From the NCBI GenBank assembly GCA_015999765.1, contig JAECQR010000004.1, forward strand, positions 1-64,000: a DNA stretch of 64,000 nucleotides, written 5' to 3'. This document shows positions 10,125-20,448 of this stretch, piece after piece; the stretch's first letter is position 1; each line of letters opens with the position of its first letter. The notes below the pieces were generated by a model. The model worked only from the letters and a program-made list of their open reading frames with translations, was not told the origin of the DNA and ran no database searches. A program made the translations under genes and the position numbers. Source of the stretch: Flavobacteriia bacterium. GTDB lineage: Bacteria > Bacteroidota > Bacteroidia > Flavobacteriales > Weeksellaceae.

Positions 10125-12314
10125 TTATGGTCTTTTAAAGGTCAGAATAAAGGTCGTTCCTTCATTTTCTTTGCTTTCGTAAGTGATATTTCCTTCCAAA
10201 CGGTTCATGATGCGGTAGACGATGGAAAGACCTACCCCGTTTCCCTGGAACGATTTGGCATTCTCCATCCGGTTGAAGATCTTAAACATCTTTTCCTGTT
10301 CAGATTCGGGAATCCCGATGCCGTTATCTTTGACTTTATAAATCACATGGTTCCCGTTTACTTCCCCGCCGATTTCAATCTTTGGATTTTGATGTGTGGA
10401 GGAATATTTTACCGCGTTGCCAATAATGTTCAGGAATACCTGGGTAAGCATGGTTTCGTCCCCCATTACATTAGGCAGGTCGCCTACGATAATTTCGGCG
10501 TTTTCGTTAAGGGTGAGCTTCATATCGCACGAGACTTTATTGATAATAGCGGCGGTAGATAACTCCTGAACAGTGATGTCGGAAGACTTAGCACGGCTTA
10601 GGCTCAGTACGCCACGCATCATGTTTTCCATACCAAGGATTTCCTTTAAAATACTTGATACCCTTTTCCTCACGTCCGGATGATCGTGATGGGATTTTTC
10701 CAGAAGCTGGGCATTGAGTTTCATGACCGTCAAAGGAGTTCCCAGATCATGTGAAATGGAGTAGGAAAAGCTGTCGAGCTCTTCATTAAGATTTTTCAGT
10801 TCCTCGTTCAGTTCCTGCACTCTGCGGAATTGAGAGTATGTGGTTTCCAGAATGGTTGCTACCACTCTTTTCGCCGCAAAAATGTCTTTATTTTGCCAGG
10901 GTTGTGCTTTTCCTTTGATATCTTCTATATAAGTTTCAAAAGATTTTCTTGGCGAAATCATCATCTGTTCCTTTCCGTTAACAATCCGGGCTTCGGTTTT
11001 CTTAGAAGGATTTCCGGCCCACAGCACCTGCCCGTCGATTTCTTTGCGGAACCAGATCAGGAGTTCATTCCGTTTATCATCAGTAAATCCAAACATTACT
11101 CCTGCCGCATTTTCTATAATTCCTAAATTTCCCTGCAGCGAATGGCTGAAATCATTGGTTGCGTAAAAATTCTTCAATGGATTCTCCCTCGCATACTGCA
11201 CGATTTGAAGAATATTTTCGTCCGAAGGCACCTCGCCGGAAGTCGCAATATTACGGCCGACAATAATGGCCAAACCATCAGCAGCAGGATATTTCTGCAT
11301 TTCTGCCACATTGCTGAACAGAGAATCCTCCAGATTGTCATAAGCCATGAGTTTGGCCTTCAGCGCTATAATTTTCCGGTCGAGTTCGATACTGTCAGTA
11401 AGCGTTTGTCTTGATTTATAGGAGGTATAGGCGTTGGCTGCAATTACAGTAAAGACCTCTGCACGCATCCGGTTTACCAGATCGATGTGTTTCGCCTTAA
11501 TATTCTGGCAGGTTACCATTCCCCACAGTTTATTATCGATGACAATCGAAGTGCTGAAACTTGATGAAACTCCTGTGTTTTTTAAGTATTGCCCGTGTAT
11601 AGGCGACATTCCTCTTACGGAAGAATACGTTAAATCCACCGCCTCCTCTGTACTGCTGATGATGGGAATTGGTTCAGAATACACATCACTGAAAATCCGT
11701 TTACGTTTTTTGAGATAGAGCTCCCGGGCCTGCCTTGGGATATCACTTTCAGGATAATGGAGGTTCAGGAAACTCTCGACTTTGTTTTTCACCTGTTCGG
11801 CAATTACCTTTCCGCTCCCGTCTTCCAAAAAACGGTAGAGCATTACCCGGTCATAATCTACCGCGTCGGACACTGAGGAAAGCAGTTCGTTCCATATCTC
11901 TTCTGAATCGGTAGCGTTGTGGATGCTTTCGTATTTTTTGGAAACAAAACTTCTCTGGTGAAAATGTTCAATGACTTCCTCAAATTCAAGAAAAACGTCT
12001 GCACCATATTTGTAAATGGTAAAATGGTAAAACTTTCGCTTGATTTCGATCCTGTCCAGATAAACATCGGTATCTTTTAAAGTATTCAGATCAAGATTTG
12101 TGAGCACAACCGAAGCCAGCAAAGGCTTGAAAACCTCAGGCTCCTGGCCAAAGCTTTTACCAAAAAAGCTTTTATCCATAGGGAAAATCTCGAAAATATT
12201 CTGTGAGAAAAATTTAATCGTCTTCGATTCAGCATCCAACCCGATAAGGTATCCGAAATCCTGGATATGACCCGAAACATGTATCTTTTCCTCGTGGCAG
12301 TCCACAAAATTCAT
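10125..12314 (-). CDS. bphP: Bacteriophytochrome sensor histidine kinase (PAS-GAF-PHY-HisKA-HATPase)
   Basis: VDCHEEKIHVSGHIQDFGYL (chromophore Cys), DIPRQARELYLKKRKRIFSDV, SPIHGQYLKNTGV, PRKSFETYIE tongue motif, SYSISHDLGTPL H-box. Confidence 0.92.
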   Translation of the reverse strand: MNFVDCHEEKIHVSGHIQDFGYLIGLDAESKTIKFFSQNIFEIFPMDKSFFGKSFGQEPEVFKPLLASVVLTNLDLNTLKDTDVYLDRIEIKRKFYHFTIYKYGADVFLEFEEVIEHFHQRSFVSKKYESIHNATDSEEIWNELLSSVSDAVDYDRVMLYRFLEDGSGKVIAEQVKNKVESFLNLHYPESDIPRQARELYLKKRKRIFSDVYSEPIPIISSTEEAVDLTYSSVRGMSPIHGQYLKNTGVSSSFSTSIVIDNKLWGMVTCQNIKAKHIDLVNRMRAEVFTVIAANAYTSYKSRQTLTDSIELDRKIIALKAKLMAYDNLEDSLFSNVAEMQKYPAADGLAIIVGRNIATSGEVPSDENILQIVQYARENPLKNFYATNDFSHSLQGNLGIIENAAGVMFGFTDDKRNELLIWFRKEIDGQVLWAGNPSKKTEARIVNGKEQMMISPRKSFETYIEDIKGKAQPWQNKDIFAAKRVVATILETTYSQFRRVQELNEELKNLNEELDSFSYSISHDLGTPLTVMKLNAQLLEKSHHDHPDVRKRVSSILKEILGMENMMRGVLSLSRAKSSDITVQELSTAAIINKVSCDMKLTLNENAEIIVGDLPNVMGDETMLTQVFLNIIGNAVKYSSTHQNPKIEIGGEVNGNHVIYKVKDNGIGIPESEQEKMFKIFNRMENAKSFQGNGVGLSIVYRIMNRLEGNITYESKENEGTTFILTFKRP

Positions 12315-12369
12315 AGGCGAAAATAATAAAATGTAATCTATAAATATACTCTATTAACTTCACATAACT

Positions 12370-13386
12370 TTACTTCTCCTCTTCAAAATAGAGGCGGTAA
12401 TATTTACCTTTTTCATCCTGGCCGGTTTCGATCATCTTTCGGTCCCCATGCACATAGATGTGAAAATTCTTATCGAGCTTGATTACACTTTTGAAACCGC
12501 GGCTCTGTTTTTTCACCGCTGCTTCACTGATGGCGAAGTCTTCGGCGATTGACACCTGCATATCCTGCTCATAATCAGATTTAAAATTACTGAAACTTTC
12601 AATAACCTGTTCATCCTCAAGAACTTCTTTTGTGAATTCTTCGTAATCGAAGGTTTCTTTTTCCTTAAAAAAGTTGATCGATTTATTCAGAAAATCCGCC
12701 TGATCTGCTTTGCTGACCTCAAATTCCTGAGGAAGCTGTTTGGTAATAAATTCTTTATATACCGTAAGAGTTTCCTGAGTCTGGAAATACTCATCATCAC
12801 GCTGTTTCACCTTCAGAAAATCCTCGAACCAGTAATATAGGTCGCCGTTCTTATTGTTATCCACCACAGACACGGCATAACCGGTCTCCTTGCTGCTGTT
12901 ATAAATCAGCGCACCTTTGTCGAGTTTTGCAAGTCCTATGCCATAATCTTTTTCGATTTCAAACGCTTCATTCTGGGGGAAAATCTTAAGGAACGGATTT
13001 TTGCTTTCAGTTTTGAAAATGCCGATATAATCGATTTTATTTCCGTCCGTATTTTCTTCGCCTTCAAAGTAAACGAGAAAAAGTTCGCCGCTCTGTACAC
13101 GCGGATTTTCAGCGACATCATACAAGTGCTGCGCGATATTTTCCGCTTCGTAAACGAATTTTGCTTTGTCTTCAAAAATCTCCGATACCGAGCTGTACAC
13201 AGGATTATTAACCAAATACGTATCACTGTAAAAGCGGAACTGCTCTTCAGATTTAAAGGCTTTAAGGAAGAAATCCTCCAGCAGTTCCTTCATCTCCTCA
13301 TCGAGCTGGAGCTCTTCCTGAGAAAGGATTAGGGATTCCTGATTGATTCTGTTTCCTACTTTATGTACGATGATTTTTGAGAGCAT
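12370..13386 (-). CDS. Nucleoid-associated protein (NdpA/37-kDa family)
   Basis: MLSKIIVHKVGNRINQESLILSQ N-terminus, DKNFHIYVHGDRKMIETGQDEKGKYYRLYFEEEK C-terminus. Confidence 0.8.
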   Translation of the reverse strand: MLSKIIVHKVGNRINQESLILSQEELQLDEEMKELLEDFFLKAFKSEEQFRFYSDTYLVNNPVYSSVSEIFEDKAKFVYEAENIAQHLYDVAENPRVQSGELFLVYFEGEENTDGNKIDYIGIFKTESKNPFLKIFPQNEAFEIEKDYGIGLAKLDKGALIYNSSKETGYAVSVVDNNKNGDLYYWFEDFLKVKQRDDEYFQTQETLTVYKEFITKQLPQEFEVSKADQADFLNKSINFFKEKETFDYEEFTKEVLEDEQVIESFSNFKSDYEQDMQVSIAEDFAISEAAVKKQSRGFKSVIKLDKNFHIYVHGDRKMIETGQDEKGKYYRLYFEEEK

Positions 13387-13578
13387 TTTTAAGTTTTAAA
13401 TGAAGTTGCAAAGATATTTTAAAAGGTGGAGGGCAAAAACTTTTTACGCAAAAAATACCAGAACCTGCCAAAATGGACTGCCACCGTCATCCCGGTATTT
13501 CCAACGGGCTTTGCTGTAGATTTATTTTGGGATTTTCAATTGGATGCTCTTCCTGATCATAAAGACCGCGCCACTTTT

Positions 13579-13659
13579 ATTCCTGATTGATTGTGTCTCC
13601 TACTTTATGGACGACAATTTTGAGAGTATTTCTAAATTTTAAATGGATTGGCAAAAATA
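13579..13659 (-). pseudogene. Degenerate duplicate of the 5' end of the nucleoid-associated protein gene
   Basis: ~81 bp closely resembling 13335-13415; minus-strand reading xLSKIVVHKVGDTINQE with ATG changed to ATA. Confidence 0.8.
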
Positions 13660-13720
13660 ACCGTCAATGGTAGGGTTACAAATTAAGGGAAGTTCAACCG
13701 GTTATTTTTAAGTCAAAGCC

Positions 13721-13750
13721 AAAAAAAAACTGTCTATAAAGACAGTCTTT
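13721..13750. terminator. Hairpin terminator
   Basis: AAAAAAAAACTGTCTataaAGACAGTCTTT. Confidence 0.6.
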
Positions 13751-13965
13751 AATGGTATATAGATTTGTGTTTTTTATTTTTCAGCGCTTTCAATGTTTTA
13801 TGACATTAGAGATGGCTGCATAAATACAGACCGGCTTTCCTTGATTGGAGAAGTACTGATTTTAATTATCGGCAAAAGTAATCTGATTCCACGAACATCA
13901 ATAAAAAATGGGACGAAACGCGGAACTTTGTATACGAACCGTCTTTATATAAATTTTTTGGGTGA

Positions 13966-14637
13966 TTATTTTTTTGTGAGATTTTTTGTGAAGTTTCTGG
14001 AAACCGGCAGTCTGATGCTTTTTACAGTGATTTCATAAGAAGAGAGATGCTCTACCCATCTGGTATTGACAACGATGGAACGGTGAACCTGCACGAAGGT
14101 GGAAGGGAGTTCTTTACAAAACTCGAGAAGGGTATTTCGTACGGTTATTTTTCTGCTTTCGGTAAAAATATCCAGATAATTTTTATCCGATTTGATGTAA
14201 ATAATGTCGTTCAGCATCAGTTTCTCGTCACCGTAGCCGGCTTTCACAAAGATATATTTTTTCTGTTTTTTGCTTGCCGTAATTTTCACGGCGGTAAGGA
14301 GTTCCAGTTCCCGAATAGGTTTGGTAAGGTAAGACTCGGGGAAAACTTTCAGTGCCTCTTCTATGATCCTGGCATCGCCCTGCCCGGTGATGAAAATAAT
14401 AGAGGTTCCTACATTTTTGTCCCTGCTGAGTTCGATTCCTTCAAAATTTCCTTCGAGATTAATGTCCATGAGAATTATTTCAGGCGCTATATCCCGCATT
14501 TTCTCTTTCGCGTCTTTTACACGATGCGCAGTATAAACGTTTTTATAACCATGCTCTTCCAGGATTTCCCGGATATAATCTGCAATCAGAACTTCATCTT
14601 CTACAATTAATATTTTAACGGGATCATTCATTATCAC
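13966..14637 (-). CDS. LytTR-family response regulator
   Basis: PVKILIVEDEVLIADYI receiver, EIILMDINL; LytTR output (KNYLDIFTESRKITVRNTLLEF...FVQVHRSIVVN). Confidence 0.9.
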   Translation of the reverse strand: MIMNDPVKILIVEDEVLIADYIREILEEHGYKNVYTAHRVKDAKEKMRDIAPEIILMDINLEGNFEGIELSRDKNVGTSIIFITGQGDARIIEEALKVFPESYLTKPIRELELLTAVKITASKKQKKYIFVKAGYGDEKLMLNDIIYIKSDKNYLDIFTESRKITVRNTLLEFCKELPSTFVQVHRSIVVNTRWVEHLSSYEITVKSIRLPVSRNFTKNLTKK

Positions 14638-16349
14638 TGTTTTATTTTAAAGCTGAAATTAAACCCACTGCTCCCCTCTACTGCATAATCAACGCCTAGC
14701 TGGCGGCAGAGCTTTTCTATGAGCACCAATTTTGGAATTTCACCTGTATTACGGCCATTATCGGCATAGACAAACCGGAGATAATCTCCGTCTTTAAAAA
14801 AATTAAGCCTGATCGTTTTATCTTTCTGATCGGCGAAGGCATGCTTTATAGAATTGATGCAGAGCTCGGTAACAAGAAGACCAAAATACATTGCCTGGTT
14901 GACGGGTCTCCTCAGTTCTTCGACATCAAAATCAATATAGACGCCACTTTCCTGAAAAAGGTCTTCTACATTTTTTTTGATACCGGCCAGAAACTCTTTC
15001 ATATCCAGGCTTTTTTTATCCTGGTTTGTATAGAGCTGCCGGTGCAGCACTCCCATTGAATCTATCTTGGCCAAAATCTTCTTTCTGGCATCCGGATCTG
15101 CATCTGATATTTTTTTAAATTCATTTTCGATGAGAATCGTGATCAGCTGCAAATTGTTATTCACCCGATGGTGCGTTTCGGAGACTAAAAATTCGTTCTG
15201 GTCCGAAATGAACTGGAGTTCTCTGTTTTGCTTTTTGATAACTCTGATGTAGTACACCAAAACAGCAAGAAATACTAAAGTAAAAATCATCGCCAGAAGA
15301 ATAAAAGATCTTATCAGGTTTTGTCTTCGAATTTCTGCTTCTTTCAGCTTGAGAAGCTTTTCACCGTTGAAAATAATCTTCTCTTTTTCCGCTGCTTTGA
15401 ATTTTTCTTCATACTCCAAAACTTTATGATCATAAAGTCTGTTATAATACGCTTCCGTGAGCTTCATCCTTAGTAACAGATACTGGTAGGCATTTTTAAA
15501 ATCGCCTGTTTTGTTATAAACCTGCTGTAGGTTATCTGCAAACAGCAGCTGGTTATAGGAAATATTTTTCTGCTCCGCAAGAGCCAATCCTTCCAAAGAA
15601 GTCTCAAGAGATCCCGCATCGTTTCCAATACGGTTATAATTCCTGCAAAGATTGACCATCGCATCACACTGCAGCTGGACATTGCCGTTTTCTTTTGTAA
15701 TGCTGATGATCTCTTCCAGTTGTTTTATGGCTTCAGCATATTGCTTTTTATACTCTAAAACACCGGCAATTTCCATAAGAGATATCAATTTGGCCTCTAT
15801 ATTTCCTGTTTTTTCCGATAAAGAAAGGGCTCTTCGGGAATACACCAATGCACTGTCTCTGTTTTTAACATATTCTGAAAACAACGCTGCTTTCCTGCTG
15901 TAAAATTTCATCAGATAATCATCCTTGACGCGTGTTTTTTTAACGATATCCTCGCATCGGTCTAAGTAAGACTGAGCAGTTTTGTACTGTCTGCGGTACC
16001 GAAAAAACTCTGCAAGGTGTACGTAAGTGAAAAATGTTTCCTGAGGATGGTTTTGGTCTTTAAAGATGCGCAGCGCCTTCTGATAATTAGCGAATGACTT
16101 TTCGTAGTCCTGCTTCTGTTTGTAAGCATTTCCCAATTCTAGATAAACGAATGCTTTTTCTTTTTCCGTACCTGTTTTTGTTATGCTCTTATTTAGGATG
16201 ACAATGGCAGAATCCACCTGATTTCTCAGGATCAGCTGCTGGGAATATTCAAGATCTATAGTTTGGGATTTCAGAAAAGAAAAGCAGATGATAAAAAAAC
16301 AACCTACTCCCCGTTTGATATTTTTAAGAAAAAAGGAGTGTATTTTCAT
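14634..16349 (-). CDS. TPR-containing sensor histidine kinase (HisKA_2-like)
   Basis: Signal/TM, TPR array, SETHHRVNNNLQLI H-box, FGLLVTELCINSIKHAF N-box; 4-bp overlap with the regulator. Confidence 0.9.
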   Translation of the reverse strand: MKIHSFFLKNIKRGVGCFFIICFSFLKSQTIDLEYSQQLILRNQVDSAIVILNKSITKTGTEKEKAFVYLELGNAYKQKQDYEKSFANYQKALRIFKDQNHPQETFFTYVHLAEFFRYRRQYKTAQSYLDRCEDIVKKTRVKDDYLMKFYSRKAALFSEYVKNRDSALVYSRRALSLSEKTGNIEAKLISLMEIAGVLEYKKQYAEAIKQLEEIISITKENGNVQLQCDAMVNLCRNYNRIGNDAGSLETSLEGLALAEQKNISYNQLLFADNLQQVYNKTGDFKNAYQYLLLRMKLTEAYYNRLYDHKVLEYEEKFKAAEKEKIIFNGEKLLKLKEAEIRRQNLIRSFILLAMIFTLVFLAVLVYYIRVIKKQNRELQFISDQNEFLVSETHHRVNNNLQLITILIENEFKKISDADPDARKKILAKIDSMGVLHRQLYTNQDKKSLDMKEFLAGIKKNVEDLFQESGVYIDFDVEELRRPVNQAMYFGLLVTELCINSIKHAFADQKDKTIRLNFFKDGDYLRFVYADNGRNTGEIPKLVLIEKLCRQLGVDYAVEGSSGFNFSFKIKQ

Positions 16350-16493
16350 TTCATCAAAAAGTAAATAAAATCATCATACAAAATAAATTAAATGCCTTCA
16401 CAATTTACGGATATTACAGGACTTAAGACCAATAAGGCAGTAATTTAGCGTCATTAATACGCAGAACTGCGGAATTACGTATAAATATAAAAT

Positions 16494-16530
16494 AAAAACC
16501 GCTGTAAACATTACATTTACAGCGGTTTTT
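16494..16530. terminator. Perfect 15-bp stem hairpin carrying the left attachment core
   Basis: AAAAACCGCTGTAAA-CATTACA-TTTACAGCGGTTTTT. Confidence 0.85.
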
Positions 16531-16681
16531 TTAATATTACAACCTGAAGTTAATCCATATTATTTCACTTCTTCAAAAATAACTTATACTGAAAACCAAT
16601 TAATTATAATCTCAAGGTACAAGTAAGATACAGAATTTCCATAACATTTCAACACATAAGGAGCAAAAAGAATTGCAAAAA

Positions 16682-19600
16682 TTACCAATAAATGGGATTT
16701 ATAAACCTTCGAAGACGTTCATATTCAGCATATTCAAGTGAGTTATCAATTTTTTGTTTAACATAATTCTTAATTGGAATTAAGTGAAGTTGAGACTTAC
16801 CCTTATTTAAAATCTCAAATATACTACGCCACTCGTTTGCTCGAATATTTCCTACGATGATATTTCCAGAGTACGACCCTCCAATTCCATTCCATGATAT
16901 TGATGAAAAATCTTCAATGTCTATATTATTTTCAAGAAACAAAAACAAGAACGTTTCAAATTGATCTGAAAAGTATTTTCTAACCAGCCGTATAATACAA
17001 TTCACAGAACTGATATTTTTTGGCCATTTTACAATCATATTTTTTAAGAATTGTAAGGCTAATTCTTTTTTAGTTCCAGATAAGTCTTGGAAAAACATAT
17101 CAAACTCATCGTCACCAATTCCAATTTGTACTGAATTAGCAATAATATCAAAGAATAATTTTTCCATATCATTCTCGTCAAGGAAATTCCAGATAAAATT
17201 TAGATTCTCCATATTTACGTTCATCAGCCTCTCGTTAAAATAAAATAGAGTAACAAATTCAAAAATGAAATTTTTATTAAAACTTAAAATTAATTTCAAC
17301 CCTTTTCTTTCATAGTCAAAATCTGTCCGCTGTTTTGATGAACCTTCTTGCATATATAGTTTCTCCACCAAATCTCTATCTGTCTCTAGCTGAGTTATAC
17401 AATGTTCAAAAAAATCATCGTCTATATAAATATCAATACCCTGAAGTTTTTTATCGTAAATAATCTTAAGAAAATCCGAGAAAATGGTTTGTGAATATGG
17501 ACCGAACTTATGAAGCCAACTAAAATTAAAATATTCTGGAGAATCTAAATATTTGGTCGTATTGTAAAATTCTTTAGTATAATAATCATTAACAGATTCA
17601 TCATTCAATTGTTCAAAAAAAGACAACCTAAACCGATTTGAATTCTTATGCTGCAAACGTTTTAAAAATTTCCACAGAACCAAACCATAATCTGAATCAT
17701 TAGCAATTAGTGAAAATACATTGTAAGGCACTGATGTATTTGTGCAAGATTTATTACGGATAAAATACTTTAACATTTCAAATCCTAAAACCTTATTCCT
17801 TTTAAATGTGTTTTCTATTATAATACAAAGGGAGTTAAAATTACTATGATTATGAGGTGACACGAGTAAGGTATTTTTGATCAGTTTACCAAACCTTCCA
17901 AATTCAGACTTATCTTTGAAAACAAAATGCGTAGTAATTTCTTTTATTTTTAATTTTCTATATTCATTATGATCAATCTTTCGATTTTTAGTTCGAAATC
18001 TCCTTGTCCACTCTACTTTTGAATAATCAACAAACTCATCATTTATAAAACGATTATATAAATGTTGATACTTTATATTTCTTGGTTTAATAAATCTTAA
18101 TGAATCCAGAAATTGTTGCACGAAATATACATCTTCGAATTTCTTTGGTTTCAATTTTTCTTCTATAAATCCCAGAATTAAAGGAAGATCTAAAGCCAAC
18201 GTTTTTTTATTTACCTCAGTATAATGCGGTTTCCAATCATTAATAATTTTTAAGACTCTCTGTGGAAATTTTGCAAACAGTTCAAACAAATAATTCCATA
18301 CTTCTATCTTCATACATTTAACCTTTTCGTTTAACGGAACCATATAGTTGTAATGAATGAATGCATTATTTTTCCGTGAAGTTTTAAAAACTCTGTTCGT
18401 ATGCTTTAAAAAAAGTGTTGCTAATCCTAAAAACGCTTCCTGGTAATGTGGAAGTTCTTCTTTTGATTTAGCAATAAGTAATTTCGATAATTCCCTTTGT
18501 TTTTCAAAATTATTATTGAATTCATCGTCGTCCTCAAAACTTGTATTTTCTTTCAGTCTTCTTATCAGTTCAGGAAATACACTTGGGCTTTTTCTGGTAT
18601 ATTCAAAGGAAAGTTCAACTGCTGCATTAAAGCTATCTTCAGCGTAAGATCTGAAGAAAGGTGTAAGTAGCGCCAATAGTTTATCATCAGCAAACACAAA
18701 ATCATTTGTGTCATAGATAGCATTATATACCGGGTTCTCAGATTCTTCTATTTGACTTACTTTTTTATAAATGCATGCTAAAGTTTCTTCACGCTTATAA
18801 AACCAAAACAACTTAATAAATCTTACAATCCTCTCATTATCATTTTGAAAGGTAAAAAAATATTGGTTAAGGTCATCTTTAATACGATCAAATACTTCTG
18901 TATAACCGAAGGTATTGTTTGAAATTATAACAGTATCTGCAAATCGATGACTGAAATCATCAAGATATCCAAACAATAATTTGTTGAATGATAACTTCTT
19001 GTCTTTTATAAAAATCTTATAAAAGAAATAGGTTGACATAACCTGCTCTGAAATTCTCACATTGTCGCCACTAATCTCGATAAGCTCACGCTTTGAAAGC
19101 TCATCCAGAGATTCTTGAAACTCATAATAGTTTAAATCGAAATTTTTCAGAAGTTGTTCTAAGAACAATTTATCATCTCTTCTAAGTGTAAAGAAAAAAG
19201 AGACTATTCCTATCGTCTTTAGCATTGCAGTGTTATCAAACATGCTAAAATCTTTTAAAAATGTTCTGAAGTAAATATCATAAAGTTGATACACCCCTCC
19301 TTTTAAAAATTCATAATGTTTTTCCCTAGCCAATTTTGCTGCCATAACAGCTAAACGGCTATTGCCGTCTGCAAGAGCTATGATTTTATTTTGATATCTG
19401 GAATGCTTTACTTGAAAGTAATCATTACTGATGATACTTTTGATTTCATCGTCTGAGAACTTAGAAAGCTCTATTATCCTAGGCTCGAAATTATCATAAA
19501 TTGTGTAAATATCAGGGAGAGCATGGTTTCTGACGGTTATAACTAATTTAATATTACCTTTTCTCTTTTCTCTAAATACATTCATTATTTGCGAGAAATT

Positions 19601-20431
19601 GAGCAATTGTCTATTAGCATCATCAATTAAAAGGATGTAATTTTTTTTGGAATTTAAATGAATTATAAGGTCTTCCCAGATATCAATATCTTTTTTAACA
19701 ATAGCATATGATCTATAATCAGGATTTTCACTTAAAAACTGATTAATTACTTCGAGTCCAAATTTTGTTTTACCAACTCCCGCAGGCCCAGATAGCACCA
19801 CAAGATCTTTTGATTCAAGAGAAATTCTTACTTGCTCTAACTCTGTCACTCTTCCTAAAAATGGATTATCCAAAGGAGTGGAAAGATTACCTGCTTTATT
19901 ATTATATTCCTCTATAAAATTATTAATAGGTAAAATTTGGCCAGTCTCAAACGGGATACCTAAAATCTCTTTTGCTATAATATGATGTTCAGTAAAAATA
20001 TCTAAGGCAAGCTTATCAAGTCCAATAAGTTCGATATCAATATTGTGCGTTCTACTAAATTCAATAACGCTTTCTTCCTGATCCACCTTTAGTTTACAAT
20101 TAAAAAATAAAATAATTTTATTTATTTTTTCATTATTAATTTTTACCACCTTAGAATCCAGACAGACTAAAATATCATCTTTTAATTTCTTAACAATTCC
20201 CTTATTGGCAACAGTGGTAAATTCAACGAAATACAAATGCCCCGATTCACTTCTAAAAAAAGTATCCGGAGTTCCTTTCACCGTTTTCTTTTTACCAACT
20301 TGACTCCCTGTTCTATTAATGCTTTGAACTTGATTATCTCTTAAATTCAAATAAACATCACATAGGTTTTGAAATTCAGCATCATTGATACTTACCAATT
20401 TTTGTTCTATTATCTGTAATCTACCACTCAT
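16682..20431 (-). CDS. STAND-type P-loop NTPase with N-terminal PD-(D/E)XK-like domain and long C-terminal helical region; putative antiphage protein
   Basis: VKGTPDTFFRSESGHLYFVEFTT (REase-like), Walker A LSGPAGVGKTKFG, Walker B YILLIDDANR. Track start 20449 (GTG) lies in a TATATTTG -7 box; ATG 20431 preferred. Confidence 0.78.
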   Translation of the reverse strand: MSGRLQIIEQKLVSINDAEFQNLCDVYLNLRDNQVQSINRTGSQVGKKKTVKGTPDTFFRSESGHLYFVEFTTVANKGIVKKLKDDILVCLDSKVVKINNEKINKIILFFNCKLKVDQEESVIEFSRTHNIDIELIGLDKLALDIFTEHHIIAKEILGIPFETGQILPINNFIEEYNNKAGNLSTPLDNPFLGRVTELEQVRISLESKDLVVLSGPAGVGKTKFGLEVINQFLSENPDYRSYAIVKKDIDIWEDLIIHLNSKKNYILLIDDANRQLLNFSQIMNVFREKRKGNIKLVITVRNHALPDIYTIYDNFEPRIIELSKFSDDEIKSIISNDYFQVKHSRYQNKIIALADGNSRLAVMAAKLAREKHYEFLKGGVYQLYDIYFRTFLKDFSMFDNTAMLKTIGIVSFFFTLRRDDKLFLEQLLKNFDLNYYEFQESLDELSKRELIEISGDNVRISEQVMSTYFFYKIFIKDKKLSFNKLLFGYLDDFSHRFADTVIISNNTFGYTEVFDRIKDDLNQYFFTFQNDNERIVRFIKLFWFYKREETLACIYKKVSQIEESENPVYNAIYDTNDFVFADDKLLALLTPFFRSYAEDSFNAAVELSFEYTRKSPSVFPELIRRLKENTSFEDDDEFNNNFEKQRELSKLLIAKSKEELPHYQEAFLGLATLFLKHTNRVFKTSRKNNAFIHYNYMVPLNEKVKCMKIEVWNYLFELFAKFPQRVLKIINDWKPHYTEVNKKTLALDLPLILGFIEEKLKPKKFEDVYFVQQFLDSLRFIKPRNIKYQHLYNRFINDEFVDYSKVEWTRRFRTKNRKIDHNEYRKLKIKEITTHFVFKDKSEFGRFGKLIKNTLLVSPHNHSNFNSLCIIIENTFKRNKVLGFEMLKYFIRNKSCTNTSVPYNVFSLIANDSDYGLVLWKFLKRLQHKNSNRFRLSFFEQLNDESVNDYYTKEFYNTTKYLDSPEYFNFSWLHKFGPYSQTIFSDFLKIIYDKKLQGIDIYIDDDFFEHCITQLETDRDLVEKLYMQEGSSKQRTDFDYERKGLKLILSFNKNFIFEFVTLFYFNERLMNVNMENLNFIWNFLDENDMEKLFFDIIANSVQIGIGDDEFDMFFQDLSGTKKELALQFLKNMIVKWPKNISSVNCIIRLVRKYFSDQFETFLFLFLENNIDIEDFSSISWNGIGGSYSGNIIVGNIRANEWRSIFEILNKGKSQLHLIPIKNYVKQKIDNSLEYAEYERLRRFINPIYW

Positions 20432-20448
20432 TTGCACAATATTTACCA

